Notes: generated by a model from the letters alone, not told the origin. Positions 49,086-58,029 are shown, counted from the stretch's first letter. The stretch is 64,000 bases of DNA from Haloprofundus halobius (GCF_020097835.1 NZ_CP083666.1:186001-250000); one strand, 5' to 3'. Translations and numbers: made by a program.

Positions 49086-49898
49086 ATGCCCTCCAAAATC
49101 GCCTCGCTCGCGGTCGTCACCCTCGTCCTCCTCTCGGGTTGCGGCGGACTGTTCGACGAGTCGACGCCGACGCCGACCGAGGAGCGGTCGAACGACGCTC
49201 GGTGGCTCGCACCCGGACTGACGGGCGACGGGGTCGAAGACGCCTCCGACCTCCTCGGTGTTCACCGGGAGACGCTCGTTTCGCAGTCGCGAACGACGAC
49301 ACGGACGCAGACGTTCGCCGCCGAGAACGGCTCCGAGATCGCCAACGAGACGGTCGTCGTTCGAGCGACGCCGAACGACGGTCCGCGACTCGTCGAGGCA
49401 GACGCGAACGGCCCCGCGAGACAGCGGATGACGCACTGGAACGAACGGAGCGTCTTCTGGTATGGCGCGAACGAGTCGGAGTTCGCGACGCTCGGCGAGT
49501 TCTCCGGCCACGACGAACCTCACTACACGTACCGAACGGAGACGCCCGACCGATTCTCCATCTCCGACGAGACGTACTCGGACCGTCTCTCCAGCCTATT
49601 CACGCTGATGAACGTCACCGTCGCCCCGGAGACGGTCGACAACTCGGTGCACCGACTCGAAGGGTCGACGCCACACCTTCGCCTCGGCGAGGAGCGACTG
49701 TCCAACGTCACGTTCACCGCCCGCGTCGACTACTCCGGTGTCGTCCGGTCGTACGAACTCCAGTACGAGACCGAACGCGACGGGATGACGGTGCGGATAG
49801 CCGAACGAGTTCGAATCACCGATATCGGAACGACGGACGTCGAACGACCGGCGTGGGTCGAGACTGCCGAGCGGGAACGAAACGAGACGACGCAGTAG
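49086..49898 (+). CDS. Haloarchaeal lipoprotein
   Basis: 270 residues from ATG 49086; ATG 49059 also opens the frame. The N-terminus MPSKIASLAVVTLVLLSGCGGLF has a lipobox LSGC (Cys 19). The mature protein has a Thr/Glu linker (DESTPTPTEERSND) and a beta-rich domain with WYGANESEFATLGEF and FTLMNVTVAPETVDNSVHRLEGS. I recall similar haloarchaeal lipoproteins (possibly DUF7537), not checked. A surface sensor or binding role is a guess. Confidence 0.72.
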   Translation: MPSKIASLAVVTLVLLSGCGGLFDESTPTPTEERSNDARWLAPGLTGDGVEDASDLLGVHRETLVSQSRTTTRTQTFAAENGSEIANETVVVRATPNDGPRLVEADANGPARQRMTHWNERSVFWYGANESEFATLGEFSGHDEPHYTYRTETPDRFSISDETYSDRLSSLFTLMNVTVAPETVDNSVHRLEGSTPHLRLGEERLSNVTFTARVDYSGVVRSYELQYETERDGMTVRIAERVRITDIGTTDVERPAWVETAERERNETTQ

Positions 49899-49960
49899 TC
49901 CGAGACGAGACGGGGGCTGTAGCCAGTCGCTCGGGACCACTCCTCGACCGACCGTGGGGG

Positions 49961-50269
49961 TCAGCGGGTGCCGGGGAGGCTGGAGTCGTCCGGCGATGGC
50001 ATGTAGAGCACGTCGATGGTGAAGCCGAGCGCCAGCGGCATCCCGACGAGTAGTCCGAGGACACCCATCTGCCCGAGTTTTAACGGGATGAGCTGTCCGG
50101 TGACGAGCGTCAGCGCGAGGAGCACCAAGGGGATGAGGACGACGGCGTACAGCACCATCCCCCACTGTGTGTTCAGACGCAGGCGGAGATATCGGGTCAT
50201 CACCGCCGCGACGACGGTGTGGACGAGGAACGCGAGTCCGAGCACGACCAGACCGAGAACCGAGACCAT
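49961..50269 (-). CDS. Small membrane protein
   Basis: 102 residues from ATG 50269 with three TM helices (about 3-25 SVLGLVVLGLAFLVHTVVAAVM, 36-56 GMVLYAVVLIPLVLLALTLV, and 64-85 LGQMGVLGLLVGMPLALGFTI). The family is not recognised. It is divergent from the E1-alpha gene; the intervening region contains the 16/17-bp repeats. Confidence 0.7.
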   Translation of the reverse strand: MVSVLGLVVLGLAFLVHTVVAAVMTRYLRLRLNTQWGMVLYAVVLIPLVLLALTLVTGQLIPLKLGQMGVLGLLVGMPLALGFTIDVLYMPSPDDSSLPGTR

Positions 50270-50320
50270 AGCCGAGTTACGGGACACGCGCTCTTTGGGC
50301 TGTCGGAACGGCGTGCGCAG

Positions 50321-50386
50321 GCCGTCGGCGTGCGCGGGCCGTCGGTGTCGCGGGCCGTCGGTGTCGCGGGCCGTCGGCGTGCGCGG
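50321..50386. repeat. 16/17-bp direct repeats in an A-B-B-A order
   Basis: GCCGTCGGCGTGCGCGG (50321-50337), GCCGTCGGTGTCGCGG (50338-50353), the same 16-mer again (50354-50369), and the 17-mer again (50370-50386). A degenerate copy (GGAACGGCGTGCGCAG) precedes at about 50305-50320. They lie in the spacer between two divergent genes, 74-140 bases before the E1-alpha start. No coding frame is apparent across them. Confidence 0.85.
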
Positions 50387-50459
50387 GTCGTGGTCCGTCC
50401 GATGCGTCGTCGCCGCGAACCGACCCACTTTATCACGAACTGTCACCCACACGTGTCTC

Positions 50460-51506
50460 ATGCACCGACTCATCGACGACCGGCCCCTGTCGGAGTCGCG
50501 GTTCTCGACCGACGACGCCCGAGCGGCCTACGTCGACCTCGTCCGGACGCGGCGGTTCGACGAGCGCGCGCTGGCGCTACAGCGACGCGGCTGGATGAGC
50601 GGTTACCCCCCGTTTCTCGGTCAGGAGGCGTCGCAGGTCGGCGCGGCCCACGCGATGATCGACGACGACTGGCTCTTTCCGACCTACCGCTCGAACGCTC
50701 TCCAGATCGCCCGCGGCGTCCCGATGAGCGACCTCCTGCGCTACCGCCGCGGCTACCCCGAGTACGCCTCCGACCACGACGTCCCCGTCTTCCCGCAGGC
50801 GGTCCCCATCGCCAGCCAGATTCCGCACGCCGTCGGTGCGGGGATGGCGCGCAACTATCGAGAGAACGACGAAGCGATGCTCGTCTGCTTCGGCGACGGC
50901 GCGACGAGCGAGGGCGACTTCCACGAGGCGCTGAACTTCGCGGGCGTCTTCGACGCGCCCGTCGTGTTCTTCTGCGAGAACAACGGTTGGGCCATCTCGC
51001 TGCCGCGCGAGCGACAGACCGCGAGCGAGTCTATCGCCGTCAAAGCCGAAGCGTACGGCATCGAGAGCGTCCAGGTCGACGGCAACGACCCGCTTGCCGT
51101 CCGTGACGCGGTCGAACAAGGTCTCGAAGCCGCCCGAGACGGCTCGCCCGTGTTGATAGAGAGCCTCACCTACCGCCGCGGCGCGCACACGACGGCCGAC
51201 GACCCCTCCATCTATCGCGACGACAACCCGGAGCTCCCGGAGTGGCGGACCCGCGACCCGCTCGACCGGTTCGAGGAGTATCTCCGCGCCGAAGACGTCG
51301 TCGACGACGAGTTCGTCGAAACGGCGTACGAAGACGCGGACGAGGAACTGGCCGAGGCGGTCGAACTCGCCGAGTCCGGCCCCCGCGCCGATCCCGACGA
51401 ACTGTTCGACTTCGCCTACGAGCAGTTGCCGCCGGAACTCGAAGCCCAGCGCGAGCGGATGCACCGCTCGATCGCGACCCGGGACCCGCAGGAACTGGAC
51501 CGGTAG
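50460..51506 (+). CDS. Pyruvate/2-oxoacid dehydrogenase E1 alpha-type subunit
   Basis: 348 residues. The ThDP motif is GDGATSEGDFHEALNFAGVF...ENNGWAIS, as in E1 alpha. RRFDERALALQRRGWMSGYPPFLGQEASQVG and FPTYRSNALQIARG are also typical. RRGAHTTADDPSIYR marks the phosphorylation-loop region. E1 alpha works with E1 beta, E2 and E3. None of these genes is next to it; the next genes are M48 protease and regulators. ATG 50460 is chosen by the N-terminal fit. Substrate could be pyruvate or branched-chain oxoacids. Confidence 0.85.
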   Translation: MHRLIDDRPLSESRFSTDDARAAYVDLVRTRRFDERALALQRRGWMSGYPPFLGQEASQVGAAHAMIDDDWLFPTYRSNALQIARGVPMSDLLRYRRGYPEYASDHDVPVFPQAVPIASQIPHAVGAGMARNYRENDEAMLVCFGDGATSEGDFHEALNFAGVFDAPVVFFCENNGWAISLPRERQTASESIAVKAEAYGIESVQVDGNDPLAVRDAVEQGLEAARDGSPVLIESLTYRRGAHTTADDPSIYRDDNPELPEWRTRDPLDRFEEYLRAEDVVDDEFVETAYEDADEELAEAVELAESGPRADPDELFDFAYEQLPPELEAQRERMHRSIATRDPQELDR

Positions 51507-51526
51507 CTCGGCCCACCGCGATTCGT

Positions 51527-52474
51527 TCACCTGATCGGAATCGACCACGCCGTCGCGTCCCGCTCCTCCGCCTGTTCTACCAACCGCTCGATTCGCGCCT
51601 CCAGCGGCGGGTGCGTCGACAGGAGTCGACCGAGCGGGGTTTCGTCTCCCGTCGGGGTCGGCCCCGGGAGACCGAAAAACCGATGCAGCGGCGACTCCGT
51701 CGCCTGCTCCAGTCGCCGGAGCGCGCGGGCGAGCGACAGCGGTCGACCCGTCACCTCGACAGCCCGGTCGTCGGCGGCGAACTCCCGGCGGCGCGAGTAC
51801 GCGCGGACGAACAGCGTCAGTCCGACGGCGACGACCGTCACGAGGCCACCGACACCGTACTCGTCGTTCGACAGCGGCGTCGCCGTCGGCGTCCCGCGAA
51901 TCCACGCCGTCGCCCGCCCGACCCCTTCGAGAAACACCGCCACCGGTAGCAGCGCTAGCGCCACCACCCCGACGACGGTGCGGAGCGCGCTGACGGCGAA
52001 CGTCTGCACAAATCCGTCGTACCCCTCTAGATGCGCGAGTTCGTGCGCCAACAGCGCCTCGAACTCGTCGCCGGAGAGCATCCGAAACAGCGACCGGTCG
52101 ACGACGACGACGCCGTCTCTCGGGCCGCCGAGCGCGAACGCGTTCGGCGCGGCGAGTCGCGCGACGTACACCGTCGGCGTCGAGATCTCCATTCGGTCGC
52201 AGAGCGCGTCGAGTCGTCGGTAGAGCCCCGGCGCACGGTCCGGAACGAGCGGCGTCGCGTCGACGCTCGCCAGCAGTCTCGGGGTTCCGTACCGGTAGTT
52301 GGCCCACGCTGTCAGGAGGACGACGCCCGCGACGAGCGCGGCGCTCACCGACGGGTCGGGGCGAACCGACCAGAGGAGGACCAGAGCCCGATAGGTCAGG
52401 AGTGCGACCAGGGCGTAAAACGCCAACAGCGACAGTCCGACGGCGACCGTGAAGGCGCGAAAGAGGAGTCGCAT
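51527..52474 (-). CDS. M48-family membrane metalloprotease (HtpX-like)
   Basis: 315 residues. HELAH at 144-148 is the zinc-binding HExxH; the third ligand is in EFAADDRAVE. TM helices are at about 7-30, 44-58, and two more around 160-180 and 205-225. The pattern APNAFALGGPRDGVVVVDRSLF precedes the active site, and STHPPLEARIERL ends the family. It should degrade misfolded membrane proteins from the cytoplasmic side. ATG 52474 starts with the first TM helix. Confidence 0.92.
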   Translation of the reverse strand: MRLLFRAFTVAVGLSLLAFYALVALLTYRALVLLWSVRPDPSVSAALVAGVVLLTAWANYRYGTPRLLASVDATPLVPDRAPGLYRRLDALCDRMEISTPTVYVARLAAPNAFALGGPRDGVVVVDRSLFRMLSGDEFEALLAHELAHLEGYDGFVQTFAVSALRTVVGVVALALLPVAVFLEGVGRATAWIRGTPTATPLSNDEYGVGGLVTVVAVGLTLFVRAYSRRREFAADDRAVEVTGRPLSLARALRRLEQATESPLHRFFGLPGPTPTGDETPLGRLLSTHPPLEARIERLVEQAEERDATAWSIPIR

Positions 52475-52523
52475 GGGAGAACTACGGCAGAAACGCTCAA
52501 ACAGTTGTCGTCAACCTGTGCGG

Positions 52524-52757
52524 TCAGTCGTCGAGCGAGATGTACGTCTTCGTGTCGGTGACGCCCTGCAGTCCCTGAACCCCCGACGAGGCGGTTTTAA
52601 GCACGTCGTACACCTCCTCGGCGTCCACCTCGACGATGAGGTCGTACGCGCCCGCAACGATGTGCGCCTCCGTCACCCGTTCGAGTTCCCGGATCGGCGC
52701 GACCAACTGCTCGGACTCCCCGGCCCCCGTCTTCACCATGATGAACGCGTGAACCAT
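52524..52757 (-). CDS. Stand-alone Lrp/AsnC ligand-binding (RAM) domain protein
   Basis: 77 residues consisting only of the regulation of amino-acid metabolism domain (alpha-beta sandwich): HAFIMVKTGAGESEQLVAPIRELERVTEAHIVAGAYDLIVEVDAEE... GVTDTKTYISLDD. No DNA-binding helix-turn-helix is present. Such stand-alone domains bind small ligands as oligomers. It is divergent from a TrkA-type gene and similar to the gene at 53543 on the other side. Confidence 0.9.
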   Translation of the reverse strand: MVHAFIMVKTGAGESEQLVAPIRELERVTEAHIVAGAYDLIVEVDAEEVYDVLKTASSGVQGLQGVTDTKTYISLDD

Positions 52758-52854
52758 CGTGGTGTGTTACTCGGTAACGTGGCAAAAAGTTTCCCCCGGG
52801 TCGGATCGGCGAACGGGGGTAAGGTTATTCTCCCCGGCCGACGTACGCCGTTCC

Positions 52855-53541
52855 ATGCGGTTCGTTATCATTGGTGCCGGTCGTGTCGGGCTCCGAACGG
52901 CGCGCGTTCTCCGGGAGGAAGGCCACGACGTAACGCTCATCGAACGGGACAAGGACCAAGCCGAGCGCGCCCGTGCGAGCGGCTTCGAGGTCGTCGAAGG
53001 TGACGGCTCCCGCGAGCCGATACTGGAGTCGGCGGGCGTCGACGAGGCCGACGCGCTCGGCGCGCTCACGAGCGACCTGAACGTCAACTTCGCGGCCTGC
53101 ATGATCGCCAAACACTACGGCTGTCGGACGGTGATGCGCATCGACGAGGACTACCGCGAGGAGATCTACCAGAAGTACGCCGGCGAGGTCGACGAGATCG
53201 TCTACCCCGAGCGACTCGGCGCTATCGGCGCGAAGAACGCGCTGCTCGGCGGGTCGATTCGCGCCATCGCCGACATCGCCCAGAGCCTCCAGGTGCTTCT
53301 CATCACCGTCACCGACGAGTCGCCGATGAACGGCTACACGATAAGCGAGGTCGCACTCCCGTCGGAGTCGCGCATCCTCGCGTTCGGCAAAGACGGCGAC
53401 GCGATGGGGATTCCGCTCCCCGACGACTCGCTGGAGACGGGCGACCGGGTGGCCGTGCTCGCGGACTTCTCGGTGCTCGACGAGGTTCGTCAACTGCTCG
53501 TCGGCGATAGCTCGATGGCCGCCGCCGTGGGGGGTGACTGA
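52855..53541 (+). CDS. TrkA-family potassium uptake regulator (RCK N + C)
   Basis: 228 residues from ATG 52855. Rossmann-type RCK domain: MRFVIIGAGRVGLRTARVLREEGHDVTLIERD (G7-x-G9-x2-G12 and an acidic ribose-binding residue at the end of strand 2), then a C-terminal TrkA-C domain (VLLITVTDESPMNGYTISEVALPSESRILAFG, about 140-222). It binds NAD(H) or nucleotides and gates a Trk-type channel. The channel subunit is not in the window. It is followed one base later by a RAM-domain gene. Confidence 0.92.
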   Translation: MRFVIIGAGRVGLRTARVLREEGHDVTLIERDKDQAERARASGFEVVEGDGSREPILESAGVDEADALGALTSDLNVNFAACMIAKHYGCRTVMRIDEDYREEIYQKYAGEVDEIVYPERLGAIGAKNALLGGSIRAIADIAQSLQVLLITVTDESPMNGYTISEVALPSESRILAFGKDGDAMGIPLPDDSLETGDRVAVLADFSVLDEVRQLLVGDSSMAAAVGGD

Positions 53542-53542
53542 G

Positions 53543-53773
53543 ATGGTCACCGCCTACGTGATGGTGAAAGCCAACACCGGCGAGGCAGAGCGACTCCGCG
53601 ACGAGATCGCGGCGCTCGACGGCGTCGTCGACGCCCACATCGTCGCCGGGGACGTCGACATCATCGCCAAAGTCACCGTCGACAGCCCAGCGGAGGTCAA
53701 GAACATCTCCGCGACGCAGATTCAGGGAATCGACGGCGTCGAGGACACCCAGACGTACATCTCGATGGACTGA
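53543..53773 (+). CDS. Stand-alone Lrp/AsnC ligand-binding (RAM) domain protein, TrkA partner
   Basis: 76 residues, RAM fold without helix-turn-helix: VTAYVMVKANTGEAERLRDEIAALDGVVDAHIVAGDVDIIAKVTVDSP...DTQTYISMD. Its start ATG is one base after the TrkA stop codon, which indicates a functional pair. It shares the tail pattern T-x-TYIS with the RAM protein at 52524. A role as a ligand sensor that adjusts TrkA is plausible but not shown. Confidence 0.9.
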   Translation: MVTAYVMVKANTGEAERLRDEIAALDGVVDAHIVAGDVDIIAKVTVDSPAEVKNISATQIQGIDGVEDTQTYISMD

Positions 53774-53827
53774 GAGGCTCGTCCGGCCAGCGGACGGCAC
53801 CGCACGTTTTTCGCTCGGCGTTTCGCG

Positions 53828-54328
53828 CTACTCGACGGGGTCGCTCCCCCCGGCTTGGTACGCCTGCGAGAGCATCGACGCCACCGGTTCGGTGTAGTCG
53901 TAGCCGGGGATGATTCCCTGCGCGTACGTCCCCTCGACGAAGTCGACGAGCGCGCCCGCGTCGTCGACGCCGCGCCGTTCGTTGATGTCCTCGAACGACA
54001 GTTCGACGGTCGCGTGGCGACCCTCCTCGGACACCGTCGGGTCGAGGTCGCGCTCGACGGCGGTGACGCCGCCGACGTCGACGACGCGGAGTTCGAAGGT
54101 CTCGTACCAGCCCTCCTCCACCACGTCGGCCACCTCGTCGTTGGTCACTTCGTCGAGCATCGGCACGCGGACGGTCACCTCGTAGGCGACGTTGCCATCT
54201 TCGCCCGGCGACACCTCGACAGTACCCTCGAAGGGAGTCTTCACCGATTCGTACGTCGTCTCGTCTACCTTCTCGAACGACGCGTGGTCGCGGAAGGCGC
54301 GGTGCACGCGTTCGGGAACGTCTGTCAT
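53828..54328 (-). CDS. Conserved haloarchaeal protein (DUF5813-like)
   Basis: 166 residues, soluble and acidic. Segments PERVHRAFRDHASFEKVDETTYESVKTPFEGTVEVS and EDINERRGVDDAGALVDFVEGTYAQGIIPGYDYTEPV form a mixed alpha-beta domain. I recall this as DUF5813, not verified. There is no catalytic motif or membrane segment. It converges with the RAM gene, with 54 bases between stops. Confidence 0.72.
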   Translation of the reverse strand: MTDVPERVHRAFRDHASFEKVDETTYESVKTPFEGTVEVSPGEDGNVAYEVTVRVPMLDEVTNDEVADVVEEGWYETFELRVVDVGGVTAVERDLDPTVSEEGRHATVELSFEDINERRGVDDAGALVDFVEGTYAQGIIPGYDYTEPVASMLSQAYQAGGSDPVE

Positions 54329-54438
54329 CGGTCGAAGAAGGCGCTCGCGGGAGAAAAACGACTCGCGTCGGCGGCGTGTTGGTAGTGTCGCGGTGTCGAC
54401 AAGCTATTTACAGGTCGTCCGAGACTCTCCGCCGACAG

Positions 54439-54822
54439 ATGTTCGAGTGGCTCTTTCCTGGATGGTCGAACCCGCTGGCGATGACGGTGTTCGTCGGCCT
54501 CCGCGTCCTCCTCAACGTCGCGCTGACCGTTCTCACGGCCAGAAGCGTCGGTCGGCGCGCTCCATCGACGCTCCTCGTCGGTGTCGGGACACTCGTCTCG
54601 GCGGTGATGATGGTTCTCTTGCTCCGGCCGGGCGTCCTCGGGTACTCCGCGTCCTTCGTCGAGTTCGCCCTGCAACTCCTACTCGTCGCACTCGCGGGGT
54701 ACGCCGCCTTCGCCGCCGGCTCGAAGCAGCGACGGGTGACTACCGTGACTATCATCGTCGGTGCGATCGCGCTCCTGCTGTTCACAGTACCCATCTATGG
54801 CGAGGCGTTCGTCGCGCCGTGA
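54439..54822 (+). CDS. Membrane protein, four TM helices
   Basis: 127 residues from ATG 54439. TM segments are about 15-33, 43-62, 66-88 and 103-122 (VTIIVGAIALLLFTVPIYGE). Few charged residues apart from short loops. No family recognised. It precedes the ATP-grasp gene by about 100 bases, with no clear operon link. Confidence 0.68.
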   Translation: MFEWLFPGWSNPLAMTVFVGLRVLLNVALTVLTARSVGRRAPSTLLVGVGTLVSAVMMVLLLRPGVLGYSASFVEFALQLLLVALAGYAAFAAGSKQRRVTTVTIIVGAIALLLFTVPIYGEAFVAP

Positions 54823-54919
54823 GTCGACTGCCCGCCGTGCGAACTGCGGGCGATCCGAGATATCGGTCCCGCTGTCCGCTATTGAGGGGCTTTTATCGCT
54901 CGCATCGAAACGACAAGCC

Positions 54920-56167
54920 ATGGCAGACCGGTTTCTCGAAACCGACGAATTGCTGGAGGCCGTCGCCGACGCGGAGTTCGACCGACCACCGGCCGTCGTC
55001 GCCAACGCGCACATCACGGGACTGAGCGTCGCGCGGGCGCTCGACGCTCGCGACGTGCCAGTCATCGCACTCGACCGCTCCGGCGACGGCGTCGCGCCGC
55101 CCTCCGACGCCGTCGACTTCGCCGGGCGCGTCACCTACCCGCTCGACGACCGAGATGGGTTCGGGAAGGACCTCGAAGCGCTCGCCGACGCCGCCGGAAC
55201 CGACCTCGTCGCGTTCGGTTGCATGGACGAGTGGGTCCACGCGTTCGCGGGCGTCGAAGCCGAGGGCGTCCGCCGCCCGTTTTCGGATAAACGGGGCATC
55301 GACGCCGTGTTGGACAAGGCGTCGCTGTACCGTCTCGCCGAGCAGTTGGAGGTGCCGTATCCGGAGACGTACTGGCTCGACGAAGACGACCCCGACGCCG
55401 CCGCGGAGGCGCTCGGCTTCCCGTTCGTGCTCAAACCCGCGCTGAAGCGCGAGGGCGAGGAGGCGCTCGGGACGAACGTCGTAGCGGTCGGCGACCGAGA
55501 GCAACTGTACGAGACGCTCGAAGCCGCCGAGGCCGCCGACGTCGAACTCTTGGCCCAGGAGAGAGTGAACATCGAACAGGGCCGCGACACGTCGCTCGCG
55601 TCCTACGTCTCGCCCGACGGCGAGACGCTCTCGGTCGTCGGCAACGCCCGCGTCCGCTACCCGCAGGCGTTCGGGACTTCGTGCGTGGTCGAGACGACCG
55701 ACCGTCCCGAGATTCGCGAGCGCGCGCTGTCGGTGCTGGAGCGGACGGGCTACCACGGCATCAGCGAGTCCGAGTTCGTCTACGACGCCGACCGCGAGGA
55801 GTACGTCCTCCTCGACATCAACACGCGCCCCTGGAAGTGGATCTCCATGCCCGTCGCTGCCGGGGCGAACCTGCCGCTGGCGGCGTACGCCTCCGTCGTC
55901 GACGACGTGCAGTACGACGTTTCGAGCGCCGCCAAGTCGGTCGGCGGCGCGCGCTGGGTCTACCTCCGCGACTACCTGACGTTGCTGTCGACGGACGAGG
56001 CGTTCCGCGACGTGCTCTCGGGCGACGACTGGGCGGCGCTCGCCTCGGGGTCGTTCGAATCGTCTGGGTCGCTGACGACGGGCGTCTATCGCCCCTCGGA
56101 CCCGGAACCGACCGCGAAACTCCTCGAAACCGAGTTCAGCCGCCGCGACTACTACTGTTCCTGCTGA
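54920..56167 (+). CDS. ATP-grasp enzyme (carboxylate-amine ligase-like)
   Basis: 415 residues. The ATP-grasp fold is visible: an N-terminal Rossmann-like part (PAVVANAHITGLSVARALDARDVPVIALDR), then DKASLYRLAEQLEVPYPETYWL, the ATP-binding lysine region FPFVLKPALKRE, and the metal-binding segment YVLLDINTRPWKW. It is in the D-aspartate ligase-like group that couples carboxylates to amines. The substrate cannot be read. ATG 54920 follows a TTTTATCGC box about 25-30 bases upstream. The C-terminus ends in YYCSC. Confidence 0.82.
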   Translation: MADRFLETDELLEAVADAEFDRPPAVVANAHITGLSVARALDARDVPVIALDRSGDGVAPPSDAVDFAGRVTYPLDDRDGFGKDLEALADAAGTDLVAFGCMDEWVHAFAGVEAEGVRRPFSDKRGIDAVLDKASLYRLAEQLEVPYPETYWLDEDDPDAAAEALGFPFVLKPALKREGEEALGTNVVAVGDREQLYETLEAAEAADVELLAQERVNIEQGRDTSLASYVSPDGETLSVVGNARVRYPQAFGTSCVVETTDRPEIRERALSVLERTGYHGISESEFVYDADREEYVLLDINTRPWKWISMPVAAGANLPLAAYASVVDDVQYDVSSAAKSVGGARWVYLRDYLTLLSTDEAFRDVLSGDDWAALASGSFESSGSLTTGVYRPSDPEPTAKLLETEFSRRDYYCSC

Positions 56168-56300
56168 GACGACGGCTGACTCCCTACGAGCGCCACCGCG
56201 TGGGAGTCGACGTCGCAGAATCGGCGTGTGTGCCCCGGTCACGTGATTTTCGGCGGCAACACGCAAGCCATTTCAACTCAGTACGCTGTCTGTTCGGTAT

Positions 56301-56588
56301 ATGGCTGAGACCGAGGCCCAGAACAACGTCGACCGACTCGTCGAACTCCTCGACGACCGCCTGAAGAACTCCGAGTGGGAGATTCTCGTCGCACTCGCCG
56401 AAGCCGACGGTCCCCTCACGAAGGCGGAACTCGCCGAGTCGACCGGCTACACCGAGCGAACCGTCTCCAAACGCGTCGACACGCTCGAAGAACAGGTCCA
56501 CGGCGGCACGCTCGTCCAGCGTGACGACGACGGCAACCCGTATCTCCACCCGCAGTTCGCGGCCGCGGTCCGGCAGTACGAGTCGTAA
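56301..56588 (+). CDS. Winged helix-turn-helix transcriptional regulator
   Basis: 95 residues. DRLVELLDDRLKNSEWEILVALAEADGPLTKAELAESTGYTERTVSKRVDTLEEQ has the MarR/ArsR-like winged-helix pattern with the recognition helix at ERTVSKRVDTLEE. The wing is GTLVQRDDDGNPYLHPQF. No metal or effector pocket is visible. It sits between two enzyme genes and may control the flavin monooxygenase 86 bases downstream. ATG 56301 is preceded by a GGTATATGG box that overlaps the start. Confidence 0.82.
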   Translation: MAETEAQNNVDRLVELLDDRLKNSEWEILVALAEADGPLTKAELAESTGYTERTVSKRVDTLEEQVHGGTLVQRDDDGNPYLHPQFAAAVRQYES

Positions 56589-56673
56589 TCGGTTCTCACC
56601 CTCCGTCACCGCTACCCCACCCGAGCCGCCGGTATCGGCCACCTATTACTACTTCCTTCCCCTGCTTTCGCCA

Positions 56674-58029
56674 ATGACCGAGCGGATGCACCTCAACCTC
56701 TTCACGATGAACTCGGTGGAGCACGTCTCGCCGGGGCGGTGGACCTACCCGGGCGACCAGTCCCACCGCTACACCGACCGCGACTACTGGACCGAGGTCG
56801 CGAGAACCGCCGAGCGCGGCGGCTTCGACGCCGTCTTCTTCGCCGACGTGCGCGGTATCTACGACGTCTACGGCGGCGACCGCGACTCGGCGATTCGAAA
56901 CGCCATTCAAACCCCTGCGAACGACCCCCAGGCTCTCGTCCCCGCGATGGCCGAAGTCACCGACCACCTCGGGTTCGCCGTCACGCGCTCGACGACCTAC
57001 ACCCACCCGTACCAACTCGCCCGCGAACTCTCGACGCTCGACCACCTCACCGACGGCCGCGTCGCGTTCAACATCGTCACTTCCTACCTCGAGAGCGCCG
57101 CCGAGAACCTCGGGTTGGAGGAGCGGATGGACAGGGAAACGAGATACGACCGCGCCGACGAGTTTATGCAAGTGTGCTACGCGCTCTGGGAGGAGAGCTG
57201 GGAGGAGGACGCAGTAGTACAGGACCGAGAGCGGGGGATGTACGCCGATCCCGAGAAGGTCCACGCTATCGACTTCGAGGGCGAGTTCTTCTCCGTTCCG
57301 GGGCCACATAGCTGCGAACCGTCGCCGCAGCGGACGCCCGTCCTCTATCAGGCCGGGTCGTCGGACCGCGGCCGCGACTTCGCCGCCGACAACGCCGAGG
57401 CGGTGTTCGTCAGCCAGCCCACCGAGGCTGGAACTCGAAGCTACATCGAGGACATGCGCGAGCGCGCCGCCGACCGCGGCCGCGACCCCGACTCCCTCCT
57501 ATTTTTCCCCGGCATCGTCCCCATCGTCGGCGAAACGGAGCGTTTGGCCCGCGAGAAACACGAGAGCTTCCGCGAGCACGTCAGCACCGAAGGAACGCTC
57601 ACGATGCTCTCGGGCTTTTTGGATATGGACCTCTCGAAGTTGGACCCCGAGGGGAAGGTCGAACACATCGAGACCGATGCGATTCAGGGCGCGATGAACG
57701 CCTTTACCAAAAATGACCCCGACCGCGAGTGGACCGTCCGCGAGGTCGCCGAGTTCTCCGGACTCGGCTCTACTTCCCCCGTTGTCGTCGGCACGCCCGA
57801 ACAGATCGCCGACGAACTCCAGTACTGGTTCGAGGATGTCGGCGTCCACGGCTTCAATATTAAAGAGATTTCGCGGCCGGGCACGCTGAACGACTTCGTG
57901 GACCTCGTCGTGCCCGTGCTCCGCGAACGCGGGTTGCTTCGGGTGGCGTACGAGGGCGAGACGCTACGCGAGAACGTGTTGGGCGCAGGGCAGAACCGAC
58001 TTCGCGACGACCACCCGGCGAAGCAGTAG
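56674..58029 (+). CDS. LLM-class flavin-dependent monooxygenase (NtaA/SnaA/DszA-like)
   Basis: 451 residues. Bacterial luciferase-like TIM barrel: MTERMHLNLFTMNSVEHVSPGRWTYPGDQSHRYTD is the N-terminal family segment. ELSTLDHLTDGRVAFNIVTSYLESAAENLGL, QRTPVLYQAGSSDRGRDFAADNAEAVFVS and VVGTPEQIADELQYWFEDVGVHGFNI follow. The group oxidises organic sulfur or amine compounds with FMNH2 or F420H2. In a haloarchaeon that makes F420, either donor is possible. Single gene, with a wHTH upstream. Confidence 0.88.
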   Translation: MTERMHLNLFTMNSVEHVSPGRWTYPGDQSHRYTDRDYWTEVARTAERGGFDAVFFADVRGIYDVYGGDRDSAIRNAIQTPANDPQALVPAMAEVTDHLGFAVTRSTTYTHPYQLARELSTLDHLTDGRVAFNIVTSYLESAAENLGLEERMDRETRYDRADEFMQVCYALWEESWEEDAVVQDRERGMYADPEKVHAIDFEGEFFSVPGPHSCEPSPQRTPVLYQAGSSDRGRDFAADNAEAVFVSQPTEAGTRSYIEDMRERAADRGRDPDSLLFFPGIVPIVGETERLAREKHESFREHVSTEGTLTMLSGFLDMDLSKLDPEGKVEHIETDAIQGAMNAFTKNDPDREWTVREVAEFSGLGSTSPVVVGTPEQIADELQYWFEDVGVHGFNIKEISRPGTLNDFVDLVVPVLRERGLLRVAYEGETLRENVLGAGQNRLRDDHPAKQ

